A stretch of 64,000 bases of DNA from Moritella sp. Urea-trap-13 (GTDB taxonomy: Bacteria; Pseudomonadota; Gammaproteobacteria; Enterobacterales; Moritellaceae): assembly GCF_002836355.1 (NCBI RefSeq), contig NZ_PJCA01000031.1, positions 1,533,349 to 1,597,348 on the forward strand, given 5' to 3'. Every line of letters starts with the position of its first letter. Within the stretch, counting starts at the first letter, position 1. Below are positions 26,048-35,794 of the stretch, piece by piece. The translations under genes and the position numbers were made by a program. The notes below the pieces were generated by a model. That model did no database searches and had not been told where the DNA came from. It saw nothing but the letters and a program-made list of their open reading frames with translations.

Positions 26048-27064
26048 TTACAGGTAATCTTTAATCAATAGCTCTGCAATTTGCACACTGTTTGTTGCTG
26101 CACCCTTACGGATATTATCGCCGACAACCCACATGTTAATACCACTAGCATGTGAGATATCTTCGCGAATACGACCAACGAATACTTCATCATGACCCGC
26201 TGAATCAGACACCGGTGTTGGGTAGTCTTCTTCGTTTTCAATCAGTTTAACACCCGGTGCATGGCGCATCAATGAACGTACTTCTTCAGCACTGATTGGT
26301 GTACGCGTTTCTAAATGGATCGCTTCTGAATGACCATAGAATACCGGTACACGAACCGCGGTAGGGTTAACCATCACACTTTCGTCAGCAAAGATTTTTT
26401 GCGTTTCCCACACCATTTTCATTTCTTCTTTGGTGTAGCCATTATCAGTGAACACATCAATTTGTGGGATCACGTTAAATGCGATTTGCTTCGGATAAAC
26501 TTTGGTTTCAACTTCACGTCCATTCAATAGACTTGCAGTTTGACCAGCAAGTTCATCGATTGCCGTTTTACCTGAACCTGATACCGCTTGGTAAGTGGCA
26601 ACGTTGATACGTTTAATACCAACTGCATCATGGATCGGTTTTAACGCAACAAGCATTTGAATTGTTGAGCAATTTGGATTGGCGATAATATTACGGTTAG
26701 TATATTGCGCAATTGCTTCAGGGTTTACTTCTGGCACGACCAGAGGGATATCATCGTCATAACGGAATTGCGACGTGTTATCAATAATCACGACACCAGC
26801 ATCAGCGGCGATTGGAGCCCATTTTTCTGATACCGAACCGCCCGCTGAGAACAAACCTATTTGAACTTGTGTCCAATCGAATGTTTCAACATCTAATACT
26901 TCAACTTGTTTATTATTAAAGGTAATTTTACCACCAGCACTACGGCTACTTGCTAATGGATAAATATTACCAATTGGAAATTCACGTTCCTGTAAAATTT
27001 CCAACATCATTTGCCCTACGGCACCTGTTGCTCCTAATACTGCAACATCATATAGTTGACTCAT
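26048..27064 (-). CDS. asd: Aspartate-semialdehyde dehydrogenase
   Basis: 338 aa from ATG 27064, with AGGAG six bases upstream; a TTG one codon earlier is ignored. NADP loop VAVLGATGAVGQMML, the catalytic Cys in NPNCSTIQM and the active-site segment SGSGKTAIDELAGQT are present. It reduces aspartyl phosphate to the semialdehyde, the branch point to lysine, diaminopimelate, threonine and methionine. It follows pdxB by 17 bases. Confidence 0.97.
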   Translation of the reverse strand: MSQLYDVAVLGATGAVGQMMLEILQEREFPIGNIYPLASSRSAGGKITFNNKQVEVLDVETFDWTQVQIGLFSAGGSVSEKWAPIAADAGVVIIDNTSQFRYDDDIPLVVPEVNPEAIAQYTNRNIIANPNCSTIQMLVALKPIHDAVGIKRINVATYQAVSGSGKTAIDELAGQTASLLNGREVETKVYPKQIAFNVIPQIDVFTDNGYTKEEMKMVWETQKIFADESVMVNPTAVRVPVFYGHSEAIHLETRTPISAEEVRSLMRHAPGVKLIENEEDYPTPVSDSAGHDEVFVGRIREDISHASGINMWVVGDNIRKGAATNSVQIAELLIKDYL

Positions 27065-27081
27065 CAACGACTCCTAGAAAA

Positions 27082-28200
27082 TTATTTGGCAAACCCAAGT
27101 TGATACAACGACTCTACCGCATAATGTGACTCATTTACTAGCCTCAAAGAAGAAAATTCTCTTCTTTCTAAGTAATTTTTACGCATTTCATCAAAACTAC
27201 CCGCTTTCATTATGCTTTTTCTAAAAATAGCATCATCTCGGCGAACATCGTATACCAAATGGACCAAACTTTTAGCGAATGTTTGATCTGCATTTTGGTT
27301 AACGTCAATGCGACTCACAGCAGGAACAGGCAAGATATCACTAATACTGCGGTCCGCTTGCTGGCCTAATAATTGGGCATAGGCCTGATAGATCATTTCC
27401 GTGCCGCGGGCTTTACCTTCTAAGCTATAACCAGCAATATGTGGTGTCGCGATTGCCGCGTAAAGGATAAGATCCAGCAATGGCGTTGGTTCATTTTCCC
27501 AGACATCCAATACCAGCGTCATGCCATGCCCTGCTTGCTTCAATTCTAATAAAGCTTGATTATCAATCACATCACCACGGCCACTGTTGACAAGAATGGC
27601 ATCTTGCGCAATACCAGCCAGTAATTCTGCCGTTAATAAATGCTTGGTTTGATGACTACCGGTTTTGACTAATGGCACATGTAAACAGATGATATCGGCT
27701 TGCAAGGCTTGCTCTAAACTGACAAAACCAGTTAAGTCTTCTTTTTCAACCCGCGGAGGATCGCATAACATCACCTCTGCGCCTAAAGCCGTAAGTCGAC
27801 TGACAGTCTGCGCACCCGTATTGCCCACGCCAATGACTGCAATCGATTTATCAGCCAGTGTGAAGCTTTGTTGCTCAGCTAACACGAGTAACGCGCTACA
27901 CACGTAATCACCTACAGAGACAGCATTACAACCTGGCGCATTGGTGTAGGTAATATTACGTTGTTGCAAGAGAGCTTGGTCTAAATGATCGATACCAATC
28001 GTTGCAGTACCAACAAAGGCAAGTTTGTTCGCTTGGCTAAGTAAAGCGGCATTAACTTGAGTCACAGAGCGCACCATCAACGCATCTACATCTTGTAGAT
28101 CTTCAGCGCAGATCGTACGGCCAGATAAAGGCACGACTTCACCAAACTGAGAAAACAATTCAATGGCATAAGGCATATTTTCATCAACTACGATCTTCAT
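27082..28200 (-). CDS. pdxB: Erythronate-4-phosphate dehydrogenase
   Basis: 372 aa. D-2-hydroxyacid dehydrogenase fold: NAD loop VIGVGNTGAQTVSRL, catalytic Arg and His regions (NSGRGDVID, ATPHIAGYSLEGKARG) and the PdxB-specific C-terminal dimer domain (after about residue 285). Second step of pyridoxal phosphate synthesis. Upstream of asd in one unit. Confidence 0.95.
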   Translation of the reverse strand: MKIVVDENMPYAIELFSQFGEVVPLSGRTICAEDLQDVDALMVRSVTQVNAALLSQANKLAFVGTATIGIDHLDQALLQQRNITYTNAPGCNAVSVGDYVCSALLVLAEQQSFTLADKSIAVIGVGNTGAQTVSRLTALGAEVMLCDPPRVEKEDLTGFVSLEQALQADIICLHVPLVKTGSHQTKHLLTAELLAGIAQDAILVNSGRGDVIDNQALLELKQAGHGMTLVLDVWENEPTPLLDLILYAAIATPHIAGYSLEGKARGTEMIYQAYAQLLGQQADRSISDILPVPAVSRIDVNQNADQTFAKSLVHLVYDVRRDDAIFRKSIMKAGSFDEMRKNYLERREFSSLRLVNESHYAVESLYQLGFAK

Positions 28201-28279
28201 TTAAGTTTCCCTTAATAATACGGCTAAAGTTATTTCTGCTTTGTAACAGCAAAGAACCATTTTGCGCGTTGTGCAGATT

Positions 28280-28319
28280 AAAAAAAAGCCCATTTATCAA
28301 TAATCTGATAAATGGGCTT
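28280..28319 (-). terminator. fabB terminator
   Basis: 14-bp arms AAGCCCATTTATCA and TGATAAATGGGCTT around ATAATC, with seven U on the minus strand. Confidence 0.9.
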
Positions 28320-28376
28320 ACATTGTCTTCGTCGCGATCAGCAGGCTTTTAATGTCCGCCTTAACGAATCAGGCTA

Positions 28377-29594
28377 TTATTTAGTGAATTTACTAAATAC
28401 TAGCGTTGCATTCGTACCGCCGAAACCAAAGCTGTTCGACATTACGTTTGTTAGTTCAGCATCAATCGCTTGACCAGAAACAATGTCTAGACCTGCCGCT
28501 TTTTCGTCAAGGTCTTGAATGTTTGCACTTGCTGCAATGAAGTTATTTTCCATCATAATTAATGAGTAGATAGCTTCATGTACACCAGCCGCGCCTAGCG
28601 CATGACCAGTCAATGCTTTAGTCGCACTGATTTTTGGCGATTTGTGACCAAATACCACTTGAATCGCTTCAAGTTCTTTGGTGTCACCTACAGGCGTCGA
28701 TGTGCCATGGGTATTCAGGTAATCAATCTCACCGTCAACCGTTTCTAGCGCTTGTTTCATACAACGTACAGCGCCTTCACCTGATGGTGCTACCATGTCG
28801 TAGCCATCTGATGTTGCACCGTAACCAGTGATTTCAGCATAGATAGTTGCGCCACGAGCAAGTGCATGCTCAAGTTCTTCAACCACAACCATACCGCCAC
28901 CACCAGAGATAACGAACCCATCACGGTTAGCATCATATGTACGTGATGCTTGTTGTGGCGTATCATTATATTTAGTAGATAGAGCGCCCATAGCATCGAA
29001 TTCCAATGCTAAAGTCCAATCGATTTCTTCACCGCCACCAGCAAATACTACATCTTGCTTGCCAAGTTGGATTTGTTCTACAGCATGACCAATACAATGT
29101 GCGCTTGTTGCGCATGCAGAGGTAATTGAATAGCTTGGGCCTTTAATTTTAAACGGTGTAGCAAGACAAGCAGAAATGGTGCTCGACATAGTACGAGTCA
29201 CCATATAAGGACCCACACGCTTCACGCTTTTATTACGAGCGATATCAACAGAATCAACAACGTTCTTTGATGATGCACCACCTGAACCTGCGATAAGGCC
29301 AGTACGTACGTTAGATACTTGATCTTCTGTTAAACCTGAATCATCAATCGCTTCTTGCATAGCAATATAACTAAAAGCGGCTGCATCACCCATGAAACGC
29401 ATTGCTTTACGATCAATGATTTCTTTAGGATCAAGATTAACAGTACCGCAGACGTGGCTACGTAAGTTCTGTTCAGCGAATTGTGGTGCAAACTCGATAC
29501 CACTAGTGCCTGCTTTTAGTGACTCACATACTTCTGCTTTATTGTTACCGATACTTGATACAATACCGATACCTGTTATAACCGCTCTTTTCAT
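28377..29594 (-). CDS. fabB: 3-oxoacyl-[acyl-carrier-protein] synthase I
   Basis: 405 aa. Active-site Cys161 in [16 protein letters not shown] and the two His in [11 protein letters not shown] and [13 protein letters not shown]. Its sequence is FabB- rather than FabF-like (start [18 protein letters not shown]). It elongates unsaturated acyl chains, giving palmitoleate and vaccenate, which are the substrates the ChrR-linked lipid operon would modify. A half FadR-like site (ATCTGGTC, 29648-29655) lies upstream. Confidence 0.97.
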   Translation of the reverse strand: MKRAVITGIGIVSSIGNNKAEVCESLKAGTSGIEFAPQFAEQNLRSHVCGTVNLDPKEIIDRKAMRFMGDAAAFSYIAMQEAIDDSGLTEDQVSNVRTGLIAGSGGASSKNVVDSVDIARNKSVKRVGPYMVTRTMSSTISACLATPFKIKGPSYSITSACATSAHCIGHAVEQIQLGKQDVVFAGGGEEIDWTLALEFDAMGALSTKYNDTPQQASRTYDANRDGFVISGGGGMVVVEELEHALARGATIYAEITGYGATSDGYDMVAPSGEGAVRCMKQALETVDGEIDYLNTHGTSTPVGDTKELEAIQVVFGHKSPKISATKALTGHALGAAGVHEAIYSLIMMENNFIAASANIQDLDEKAAGLDIVSGQAIDAELTNVMSNSFGFGGTNATLVFSKFTK

Positions 29595-29956
29595 GATATT
29601 CCCTAATATAAAATTATTACGTTATTCTTACTTATTTTTTAACGTCATCTGGTCTGCTTTCCCTATAATCGGATAAGATTATGACCGTTTTATTAATTTT
29701 GAGCCTAAGGATGAATTATTTTTTCCATCCCCAAAACATCGCCTTGCCTTAACAGAAGCCCGACGAGACTCGTTGTGCTACCTAACTTCATTATAGCAAA
29801 GCCTTGATTAACAAGTATCCCATTGCTATCAGTGATTGTCACCGCCTAAAAATTGCGTGTGATCAAATCATCTGCAATTGCTGCACCTTTTGCTGCTAAA
29901 ACAACCGTGTAATTGCAATCGTCCACTCTATTGACTTAAGTCAACGCACTAATTTA
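29595..29956. other. 362-bp intergenic region between fabB and nagZ
   Basis: Non-coding. It should hold the fabB promoter. A perfect 14-bp palindrome TTGACTTAAGTCAA lies at 29931-29944, 12 bases after the nagZ stop. No clear U-tailed hairpin for nagZ and no ORF with a ribosome site was seen. Confidence 0.6.
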
Positions 29957-30970
29957 TTAACTAAACTGCTGGTTAAATTTGGCTAGCGACTGCGCTGTAT
30001 CTTGCCATAACGGGCTCATTTTAAGCTCGTCTAATGCAAAGTTACTGCTATGTTTAAGATTGAAATCATCGCTGGTTAAATTATTATCCAAACCATCTAA
30101 TAATGCGGCGACACCGGTGCGATCATTACACGCCAGTAATAAATTACAGCCAGCCCACATCGCCTGCTCGGCACGCTCTAAATAATTACCTGCGACACTG
30201 GCGCCATGCATCGATAAATCATCAGAGAAGATCGCGCCTTTAAAACCTAACTCTTGTCTTAATACCGTTTGTAACCAATATTGAGAAAAACCAGCCGCTT
30301 TACTATCTACTTGCTGATAAATAACATGTGCAGGCATAATCGCATCAAGTTGCGAGTCCGCAATAAGGGCTTTAAATGGTAACAAATCCGTTGCGCTAAT
30401 TTCCGCTAAGCTACGTTCATCTATCGGTAGAGCGATATGTGAATCGGCCAACACACTGCCATGACCAGGGAAGTGCTTACCCGTGGTTTTCATGCCAGCG
30501 TTATGCATACCAATACAAAGTTGGCTTGAAAGATCGGTTACCCAACTCGGATCTGCATGGAACGAACGGTCACCAATTACTTGACTACCACGCTCTAAAT
30601 CCAGTACCGGCGCAAAGCTTAAATCAATATCAAACGCGAGTAGTTCGGCAGCTAACATCCAGCCGCATTGCTGGGTGAACTGTTTTGCGCTATCACGATC
30701 ATCGGCATAGAGTTCGGCGATTTTACCCATTGCCGGGATCCGGGTAAACTGTTCGCGAAAACGCTGTACCCGACCGCCTTCATGATCAACCGAGATCACG
30801 ATAGGGGTATTGGCTGCTTTACGAATTGATTTAATTAATGCTGTTAACTGAGCATGATCACCATAGTTACGACTAAACAAGATCAAACCACCGGTTAATG
30901 GGTGCGCTAAAATCTCTTTATCTTCAGCAGTTAATTCATAACCGTTAACATCTACTATTACTGGTCCCAC
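29957..30970 (-). CDS. nagZ: Beta-N-acetylhexosaminidase
   Basis: 337 aa. Starts at GTG 30970 with GAGGA upstream; the N-terminus GPVIVDVNGYELTAEDKEILAHPLTGGLILFSRNY matches NagZ. KHFPGHG (catalytic His loop) and the nucleophile Asp in FSDDLSM are present, without signal peptide, hence cytoplasmic. It removes GlcNAc from anhydro-muropeptides in cell-wall recycling. It follows the thiK-like gene by 72 bases, as in E. coli ycfL-lpoB-thiK-nagZ. Confidence 0.97.
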   Translation of the reverse strand: MGPVIVDVNGYELTAEDKEILAHPLTGGLILFSRNYGDHAQLTALIKSIRKAANTPIVISVDHEGGRVQRFREQFTRIPAMGKIAELYADDRDSAKQFTQQCGWMLAAELLAFDIDLSFAPVLDLERGSQVIGDRSFHADPSWVTDLSSQLCIGMHNAGMKTTGKHFPGHGSVLADSHIALPIDERSLAEISATDLLPFKALIADSQLDAIMPAHVIYQQVDSKAAGFSQYWLQTVLRQELGFKGAIFSDDLSMHGASVAGNYLERAEQAMWAGCNLLLACNDRTGVAALLDGLDNNLTSDDFNLKHSSNFALDELKMSPLWQDTAQSLAKFNQQFS

Positions 30971-31033
30971 TTTAATTCCTCAGCTAATTTTAACTTTGTT
31001 AATTAATTTATTAATAACCGATTAGCCTAATTC

Positions 31034-31065
31034 GTTAATTGGTTAATTGGTTAATTGGTTAATTT
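31034..31065. repeat. Four copies of an 8-bp tandem repeat over the thiK 3' end
   Basis: GTTAATTG is repeated four times (last copy with one change). The stop codon and last seven codons (KINQLTN) of the kinase gene lie inside it, so a change in copy number would alter the C-terminus. Confidence 0.8.
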
Positions 31066-31963
31066 TATCTGCGATGGCACGTTCAGATTGCTGCCATAGC
31101 GTTAAATAGGTTACGTCTTTAGCTTGTTGATACATCACAATGCACCACAGCAGGGTCATCATCTCCACAACCACGGCCATCATATCTATCTGCCTAGCCG
31201 TAACTTGTGATGGGACTTGCGCCGGGAGTTGTGCAGTGCCGTAATACTGATTGTAATACTTTAAAAACAGCGCTCGCTGCTCAGTTTCCCACGCAAAGGT
31301 CTGAAACAAAGTGGCAATATCAAAATCACCATGCCCTGCCGCTGCAAATTCCCAGTCCAATAAATATAACTTAGTCTGCACATTTTCGATAAAATTCAAC
31401 GGATTCATATCATGATGACAAAAAACTAATCTATTTGTAGGTAAATGCTGTTGGATCAAGTTAATCACAAGTTTCAACTGCAGTTCTAATTGCGCGGTTT
31501 TAAATTCGCCATGGAGTGTCTGATAATAATGTTGCAGGCGCTGAACCATATCAAGATGATGATTAGGCAGAGGCTGTTGATGAAGCGTTGCGACTAATTG
31601 CGCTATTTTTGCTATGTTTTCATCTCGGCCTTGCTCAGTTTCATTCCAATGTTGACCTGCAATCCAATCACAGATCATGCCCTGCTCATGCTGCACAATG
31701 ATATTGGGGGCTAAACCGATACTTGCCGCTTTAATTTGCGCTGCGTATTCATGCTCAACATTGTTATCCATGTCATTATAGGTAGATGATAATTGGCGCA
31801 CGAAATAGCAATGTTCGACATTATCACGCTGAAATTCGAGTCGATAATTATAATTACTCAAGCCACCTAAAACTGGCGTTAAAGAGAATAATTCAGGACT
31901 AAATTGCACCACAAAATCAGGAGCGATATCAGCGTTGGTTAGCTGTTCTGGCGTCAGACTCAT
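31043..31963 (-). CDS. thiK: Thiamine kinase-like phosphotransferase
   Basis: 306 aa, choline-kinase/APH fold. Conserved Brenner motif FCHHDMNPLNFIE followed by the metal-binding LLDWEFAAAGHGDFDIATLF. The gene order (lipoprotein, this gene, nagZ) is that of ycfL-(lpoB)-thiK-nagZ in E. coli, where ThiK phosphorylates thiamine; that supports the name, although sequence similarity is moderate. Its start overlaps the stop of the lipoprotein gene (ATGA). Confidence 0.78.
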   Translation of the reverse strand: MSLTPEQLTNADIAPDFVVQFSPELFSLTPVLGGLSNYNYRLEFQRDNVEHCYFVRQLSSTYNDMDNNVEHEYAAQIKAASIGLAPNIIVQHEQGMICDWIAGQHWNETEQGRDENIAKIAQLVATLHQQPLPNHHLDMVQRLQHYYQTLHGEFKTAQLELQLKLVINLIQQHLPTNRLVFCHHDMNPLNFIENVQTKLYLLDWEFAAAGHGDFDIATLFQTFAWETEQRALFLKYYNQYYGTAQLPAQVPSQVTARQIDMMAVVVEMMTLLWCIVMYQQAKDVTYLTLWQQSERAIADKINQLTN

Positions 31964-32466
31964 AACAAGATCACACGACTCACGTATGCTTCAACCGTAT
32001 TGAAACGATTATTGACCAGCTCAATCGTTAGCATATGGCTATTCGGCGTATTCTCGACGTTAATAATGCTAATCACCAATGAATAACTATTACCTGCCAT
32101 TACAGCGTTCTTATCTGGTTCTGCTACGGATAAAATCAGCATATCAAACCAACGAGATTGGGTCAGTGTTTCTGCACTTGCACGTTGTAATTCTTGATGA
32201 GTAATCGGCAGCGTAATCACACTGCTCGGATAGCTAATATAAAGGCGCTGACCATGCTCAAAAGCACCTTGCACAAAGAAAGGTTGCTGTAACAACTGCC
32301 AATTTAATTCTCGTACTTGGGTGGTTAGCGGGTGTTCTTCAATCGTCTGAAGTGGCATTGTCAGTACTTGTTGTGGTTGTGGTTGTGGCTGGGGTTGTAA
32401 TGGTACCGTACAAGCGGTAACGAATAATGCACTAAGCAGATACGATAGTATGAGAATCCATTTCAT
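31960..32466 (-). CDS. YcfL-like lipoprotein with Pro-Gln repeat
   Basis: 168 aa. Lipoprotein signal ending ALFVTACT (Cys19), then a Pro-Gln tract PLQPQPQPQPQQ from a TTGTGG hexanucleotide repeat (32371-32394), then a beta-rich domain. The position between hinT and thiK and the domain pattern fit the YcfL family (lpoB is not seen between them). GGGGAG is five bases before the ATG. Likely an outer-membrane or periplasmic lipoprotein; function unknown. Confidence 0.8.
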   Translation of the reverse strand: MKWILILSYLLSALFVTACTVPLQPQPQPQPQQVLTMPLQTIEEHPLTTQVRELNWQLLQQPFFVQGAFEHGQRLYISYPSSVITLPITHQELQRASAETLTQSRWFDMLILSVAEPDKNAVMAGNSYSLVISIINVENTPNSHMLTIELVNNRFNTVEAYVSRVILL

Positions 32467-32541
32467 TTATACTCCCCAAGATACTGTTGTTGTAGTTGTA
32501 TTTTTAGTTGCTGTTGTTAGTGTAGTTAGTAATAGCCTCAT

Positions 32542-32582
32542 AAGATGACCGACAAGATAGCAATAAGTTAAGCGGTCATCTT
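32542..32582 (-). terminator. Inverted repeat downstream of hinT
   Basis: Ten-base arms AAGATGACCG and CGGTCATCTT enclose 21 bases, 50 bases after the hinT stop. No U tract, so termination is only a guess. Confidence 0.35.
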
Positions 32583-32631
32583 TATACTGTATAGCGTGCG
32601 CTGTACTCATGCTATGTTGTTTTTAGCTGTA

Positions 32632-32985
32632 TTATTTAAGAGTAACCATCGCGCCAAGCTGCTCGCCACCAACAAGATGCATGTGTAAATGATACACCTC
32701 TTGTCTACCGTGCTTATTGCAGTTAACGATAAGGCGGTAGCCATTTTCAGCGATACCTTCTTGCTCGGCAATTTTACGCGCCACAGTGAATAAACGCCCT
32801 AATGCTAACTCATCTTCTTCGCATACGTCATTGGTCGTTGGGATCAGTTTATTAGGGATAATTAATACATGTGTTGATGCTTTTGGACTAATATCACGAA
32901 ATGCAGTCACTAACTCATCTTGGTAAAGAATATCGGCTGGGATCTCTTTATTAATGATCTTGCGAAAAATCGTTTCTTCTGCCAT
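32632..32985 (-). CDS. hinT: HIT-family purine nucleoside phosphoramidase
   Basis: 117 aa. The histidine triad HLHMHL near the C-terminus and [19 protein letters not shown] at the N-terminus identify HinT. It hydrolyses AMP-N and AMP-lysine type compounds. It is followed by the ycfL-like gene as in enterobacteria. Confidence 0.95.
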   Translation of the reverse strand: MAEETIFRKIINKEIPADILYQDELVTAFRDISPKASTHVLIIPNKLIPTTNDVCEEDELALGRLFTVARKIAEQEGIAENGYRLIVNCNKHGRQEVYHLHMHLVGGEQLGAMVTLK

Positions 32986-33132
32986 TTGTTTAACTCCATT
33001 ACAAAATTAAGTCTTTTGATAATTATTGTTTGATAATAAGTCATTCAATAATAAGTGAAAACAAGTACAAATACACCTGTTATCCACGATCGCTCATTAT
33101 CTTTGCCTGTTTCAGTGCTCACCACAACAAAA

Positions 33133-33177
33133 AAGCCCGCCAGCCGCTACATATGAGTGTAGTGGCTAACGGGCTTA
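33133..33177 (-). terminator. Terminator of the QueD-like gene
   Basis: Long GC-rich hairpin AAGCCCG..CAGCC/GGCT..CGGGCTT with six or seven U on the minus strand. Confidence 0.85.
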
Positions 33178-33219
33178 TTATTTAAATTTAACGGTGAATA
33201 AAGTCGACGCTAAGTGCAA

Positions 33220-34092
33220 TTAAGCAGAAGCAATCGCGCCTTTACCAACACCTTCATACGCGAATACCGTCAGAGCATCACTGCAGTCTTTTGCTAATGT
33301 ATCAGCAATATACTGAGCAATATTTTCAACGGTTGTTTCAGTCGGCATAATCTCGACAATTGATTTACCAATCGCAAGCTGGAACTCACCTTGTGGCGCC
33401 TGATATTTAAAACAGAAATGCTCAGGTGTTAATGCCGCCATGCCTGCACGAGATAGTGACAACTCTGATGCCGATACCATATCGCAATGCTCAGCAAGGT
33501 AGATGTCTTTCCAACGCTCAGCCCAACTTAGTTCAAGTGCGCTATCACGCTCATCATTACGTAAAATTTCAATCGTTGAGCGATGACCATGGGCGATACG
33601 CTGACAATTACCTAAATGTTTACGTAAACCATGGCTGTAGCAATATTCTGCACCGTCAATTTTTTCTTCACGTAATTTCACATCTAACTTTTTAACATTG
33701 TTTGGCAAGCGTAGCATTAACTGCTCAGTTAAATATGTTTCTAAACTAGCAAGGGTAATTTGTTCTGTCGGGATCAGTGCAAACGCTTGATCAGGACAAG
33801 CTAGATGAATTGATTCACTGTGCTCACGCCATACATCTACATAAGTAAATGCACCATCGCTCATCACATCACAAAATTTAGCATGTGCAGGTACGATCAA
33901 TTTATGATCGACTAATTCATCGACCGTCGACTTAATTAGCTTTTTCACAATACCAAAATCAAGGATCATGCTTTGTTCATTTAAGTCACCATGCAGAACG
34001 ATATCCACGAGCCAGCTTTGGCCAATAATGCCGCGTGAATAATCTAATACTGAAGAATCAATAACAGTAAGATCTTTGACGAATAATTTCAT
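33220..34092 (-). CDS. Long 6-carboxytetrahydropterin synthase (QueD)-like protein
   Basis: 290 aa, about twice the usual QueD length. It has two halves of pterin-synthase (T-fold) likeness; the N-terminal half (MILDFGIVKKLIKSTVDELVDHKLIV) carries the FDFG-type motif, and the second half has CYSHGLRKHLGNCQRIAHGHRSTIEI with the zinc His residues and catalytic Cys. A double-length version is found in Vibrio and Shewanella relatives. It would make carboxytetrahydropterin for queuosine, or a related pterin. A strong terminator follows. Confidence 0.78.
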   Translation of the reverse strand: MKLFVKDLTVIDSSVLDYSRGIIGQSWLVDIVLHGDLNEQSMILDFGIVKKLIKSTVDELVDHKLIVPAHAKFCDVMSDGAFTYVDVWREHSESIHLACPDQAFALIPTEQITLASLETYLTEQLMLRLPNNVKKLDVKLREEKIDGAEYCYSHGLRKHLGNCQRIAHGHRSTIEILRNDERDSALELSWAERWKDIYLAEHCDMVSASELSLSRAGMAALTPEHFCFKYQAPQGEFQLAIGKSIVEIMPTETTVENIAQYIADTLAKDCSDALTVFAYEGVGKGAIASA

Positions 34093-34158
34093 CTAAATAA
34101 TGTCCTTTATGGTAACTAAAATGGGTAGCGCGGTTTGATTTAAGCTCATTAGTTAATG

Positions 34159-34551
34159 CTATTTTTGAGCGTCGTATTCATCTTTAAATGAAGCGATAAG
34201 CTCTTCACTATCAACAACCACAACATCTTGACCGGCTTTTGGAAATACAGAGATAACCACGCCATCAGCAGCAAGACCTGGCAACCAATTGTTACGCCAA
34301 GCACCCATTTCAATTTTAAGCGGTTGGCACGCAGCCCAATCGCCTTGGATCCACTCACTTGCAAACTCGGCATGTGGCCAAACTGGGATGCTTCTTTCGC
34401 CTTCAGTTTCGCTAATAACAAAACCGTTCTCATCCGCTAATGTCCATACTTCTTCAGACTTAACCGCACGAAATATGAAATAGTTGAAACGCGCTTCTGG
34501 TGATTTTTCAACTGCTTCAGCAGTTTGCTTGTCATGGATTTTAAATGTCAT
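34159..34551 (-). CDS. DUF2750 protein
   Basis: 130 aa. Features such as NYFIFRAVKSEEVWTLADENG and FASEWIQGDWAACQPLKIEMGAWRNNWLPGL match the DUF2750 family, short cytoplasmic proteins of unknown function. GAGAG precedes the ATG. It lies 66 bases upstream of the QueD-like gene and may be cotranscribed with it. Confidence 0.88.
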   Translation of the reverse strand: MTFKIHDKQTAEAVEKSPEARFNYFIFRAVKSEEVWTLADENGFVISETEGERSIPVWPHAEFASEWIQGDWAACQPLKIEMGAWRNNWLPGLAADGVVISVFPKAGQDVVVVDSEELIASFKDEYDAQK

Positions 34552-34760
34552 AATTTTCTCTCAAGAAACCGCCGTTTGCAGTTTCAAATAATGTTTATAA
34601 TAAAGCAGCTGCGGATTGTACGCTGCACAATAATAAATACCAAGTAGAAATAGTAAAAGTCAGTATTACTATTTGTCACGGTAATGGTCATGGTCATGCT
34701 GATAAGCATTCACTTATCAGGCTCGTAAACATCGCCACGTGGGCATTAAGCAACGCGACT

Positions 34761-35702
34761 CTATTTTACAAACGCCAACTTGCGCAAATAACGCGGTAGC
34801 ATGGTTTCATTACCCTGCAATCCACCTTGGTGTATATAAAGAATGGGGCGATTATCGCTATTTTCAAGTCCTGCAGCGGTATTCTCATTAGCGATAATAA
34901 ATTCACGCTGTAAGCATAACCAAGCGAGCGGATCGTAAAGTAAATCAAATTCTATATTGGTGGTTTGTTTTAACTGCGCCCATATATGGTAAAACGGCAG
35001 ATACAATTTACCAAAATGATATTTCTTAGCCGTACTTAGCATCGTTGGATGTAATGATTCATCTGCACATAAAGCTAAGAATTGTTGCTTTAAATAACTA
35101 TTCCCACCCACACACGCACATGCTTGCACTTCAAAGGGTAAGTTTTTCTGTAAAAATAACGCGGTTGTGCCAGTTCCTGCGGGTAATACCACTCGAATAT
35201 CGGCGTACGACTTTGCTTTCGCCCAGGCCATGATCTCATCAGCGAGTATTTTCAATCCCGTTTCAGCATACTGACAGCGGCCACCTTCAGGAATGAATAC
35301 TGCGTGTTGCCCCTGCTCTGCTAGCGCCGGTAATGCTTGCTGTTCAATATGTTCTATCACTGTCGATTCAGAATTAACAACAATAACTTGCGCGCCATAC
35401 GCTAATGCAGCGCGGTAGTTCCCTTGAGGATTATCAATAAGATACTGCGGCAGGTGGTCAACATAATAATGCAACTGGCATTGCTTTAACTGCGCTAATA
35501 CGGCTAAAGAATACAAGGAATTAGCTTGAGCAGAACCATGACCAACAAGTATGTCGACTTGGGATAAATCTTGCTGTAAGAAGTGATAGAACTTTCTGGC
35601 TTTATTACCCGTAAAAGCTACATCTAATAAATCATCGCGTTTAACGTAAACTTGATGTCCCAAGAACTCGATTTCATCGACAGGGGTATTGCGTAGTTGC
35701 AC
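34761..35702 (-). CDS. PLP-dependent ACC deaminase/D-cysteine desulfhydrase-like enzyme
   Basis: 313 aa from GTG 35702, preceded by GAGGA seven bases upstream. YVKRDDLLDVAFTGNKARKFYHFL contains the PLP lysine, and PAGTGTTALFLQK is the phosphate-binding loop, as in the ACC-deaminase family (tryptophan synthase beta fold). Members act on D-cysteine or aminocyclopropane carboxylate; the substrate here is open. It lies upstream of and apart from the QueD-like group. Confidence 0.87.
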   Translation of the reverse strand: MQLRNTPVDEIEFLGHQVYVKRDDLLDVAFTGNKARKFYHFLQQDLSQVDILVGHGSAQANSLYSLAVLAQLKQCQLHYYVDHLPQYLIDNPQGNYRAALAYGAQVIVVNSESTVIEHIEQQALPALAEQGQHAVFIPEGGRCQYAETGLKILADEIMAWAKAKSYADIRVVLPAGTGTTALFLQKNLPFEVQACACVGGNSYLKQQFLALCADESLHPTMLSTAKKYHFGKLYLPFYHIWAQLKQTTNIEFDLLYDPLAWLCLQREFIIANENTAAGLENSDNRPILYIHQGGLQGNETMLPRYLRKLAFVK

Positions 35703-35794
35703 AGAGGAATCCTCGTTTTATTGCTTAAATTGAAATACTTAGATTGAAATATGATACTGAAGAGTTAGCGCTTAAAGAGATACGAATAGCCTAA

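Noticed and set aside
34699..34720. CTGATAAG/CTTATCAG hairpin after the PLP enzyme gene
   Set aside because: Eight-base A/T-rich stem with no U tract; too weak to list as terminator.
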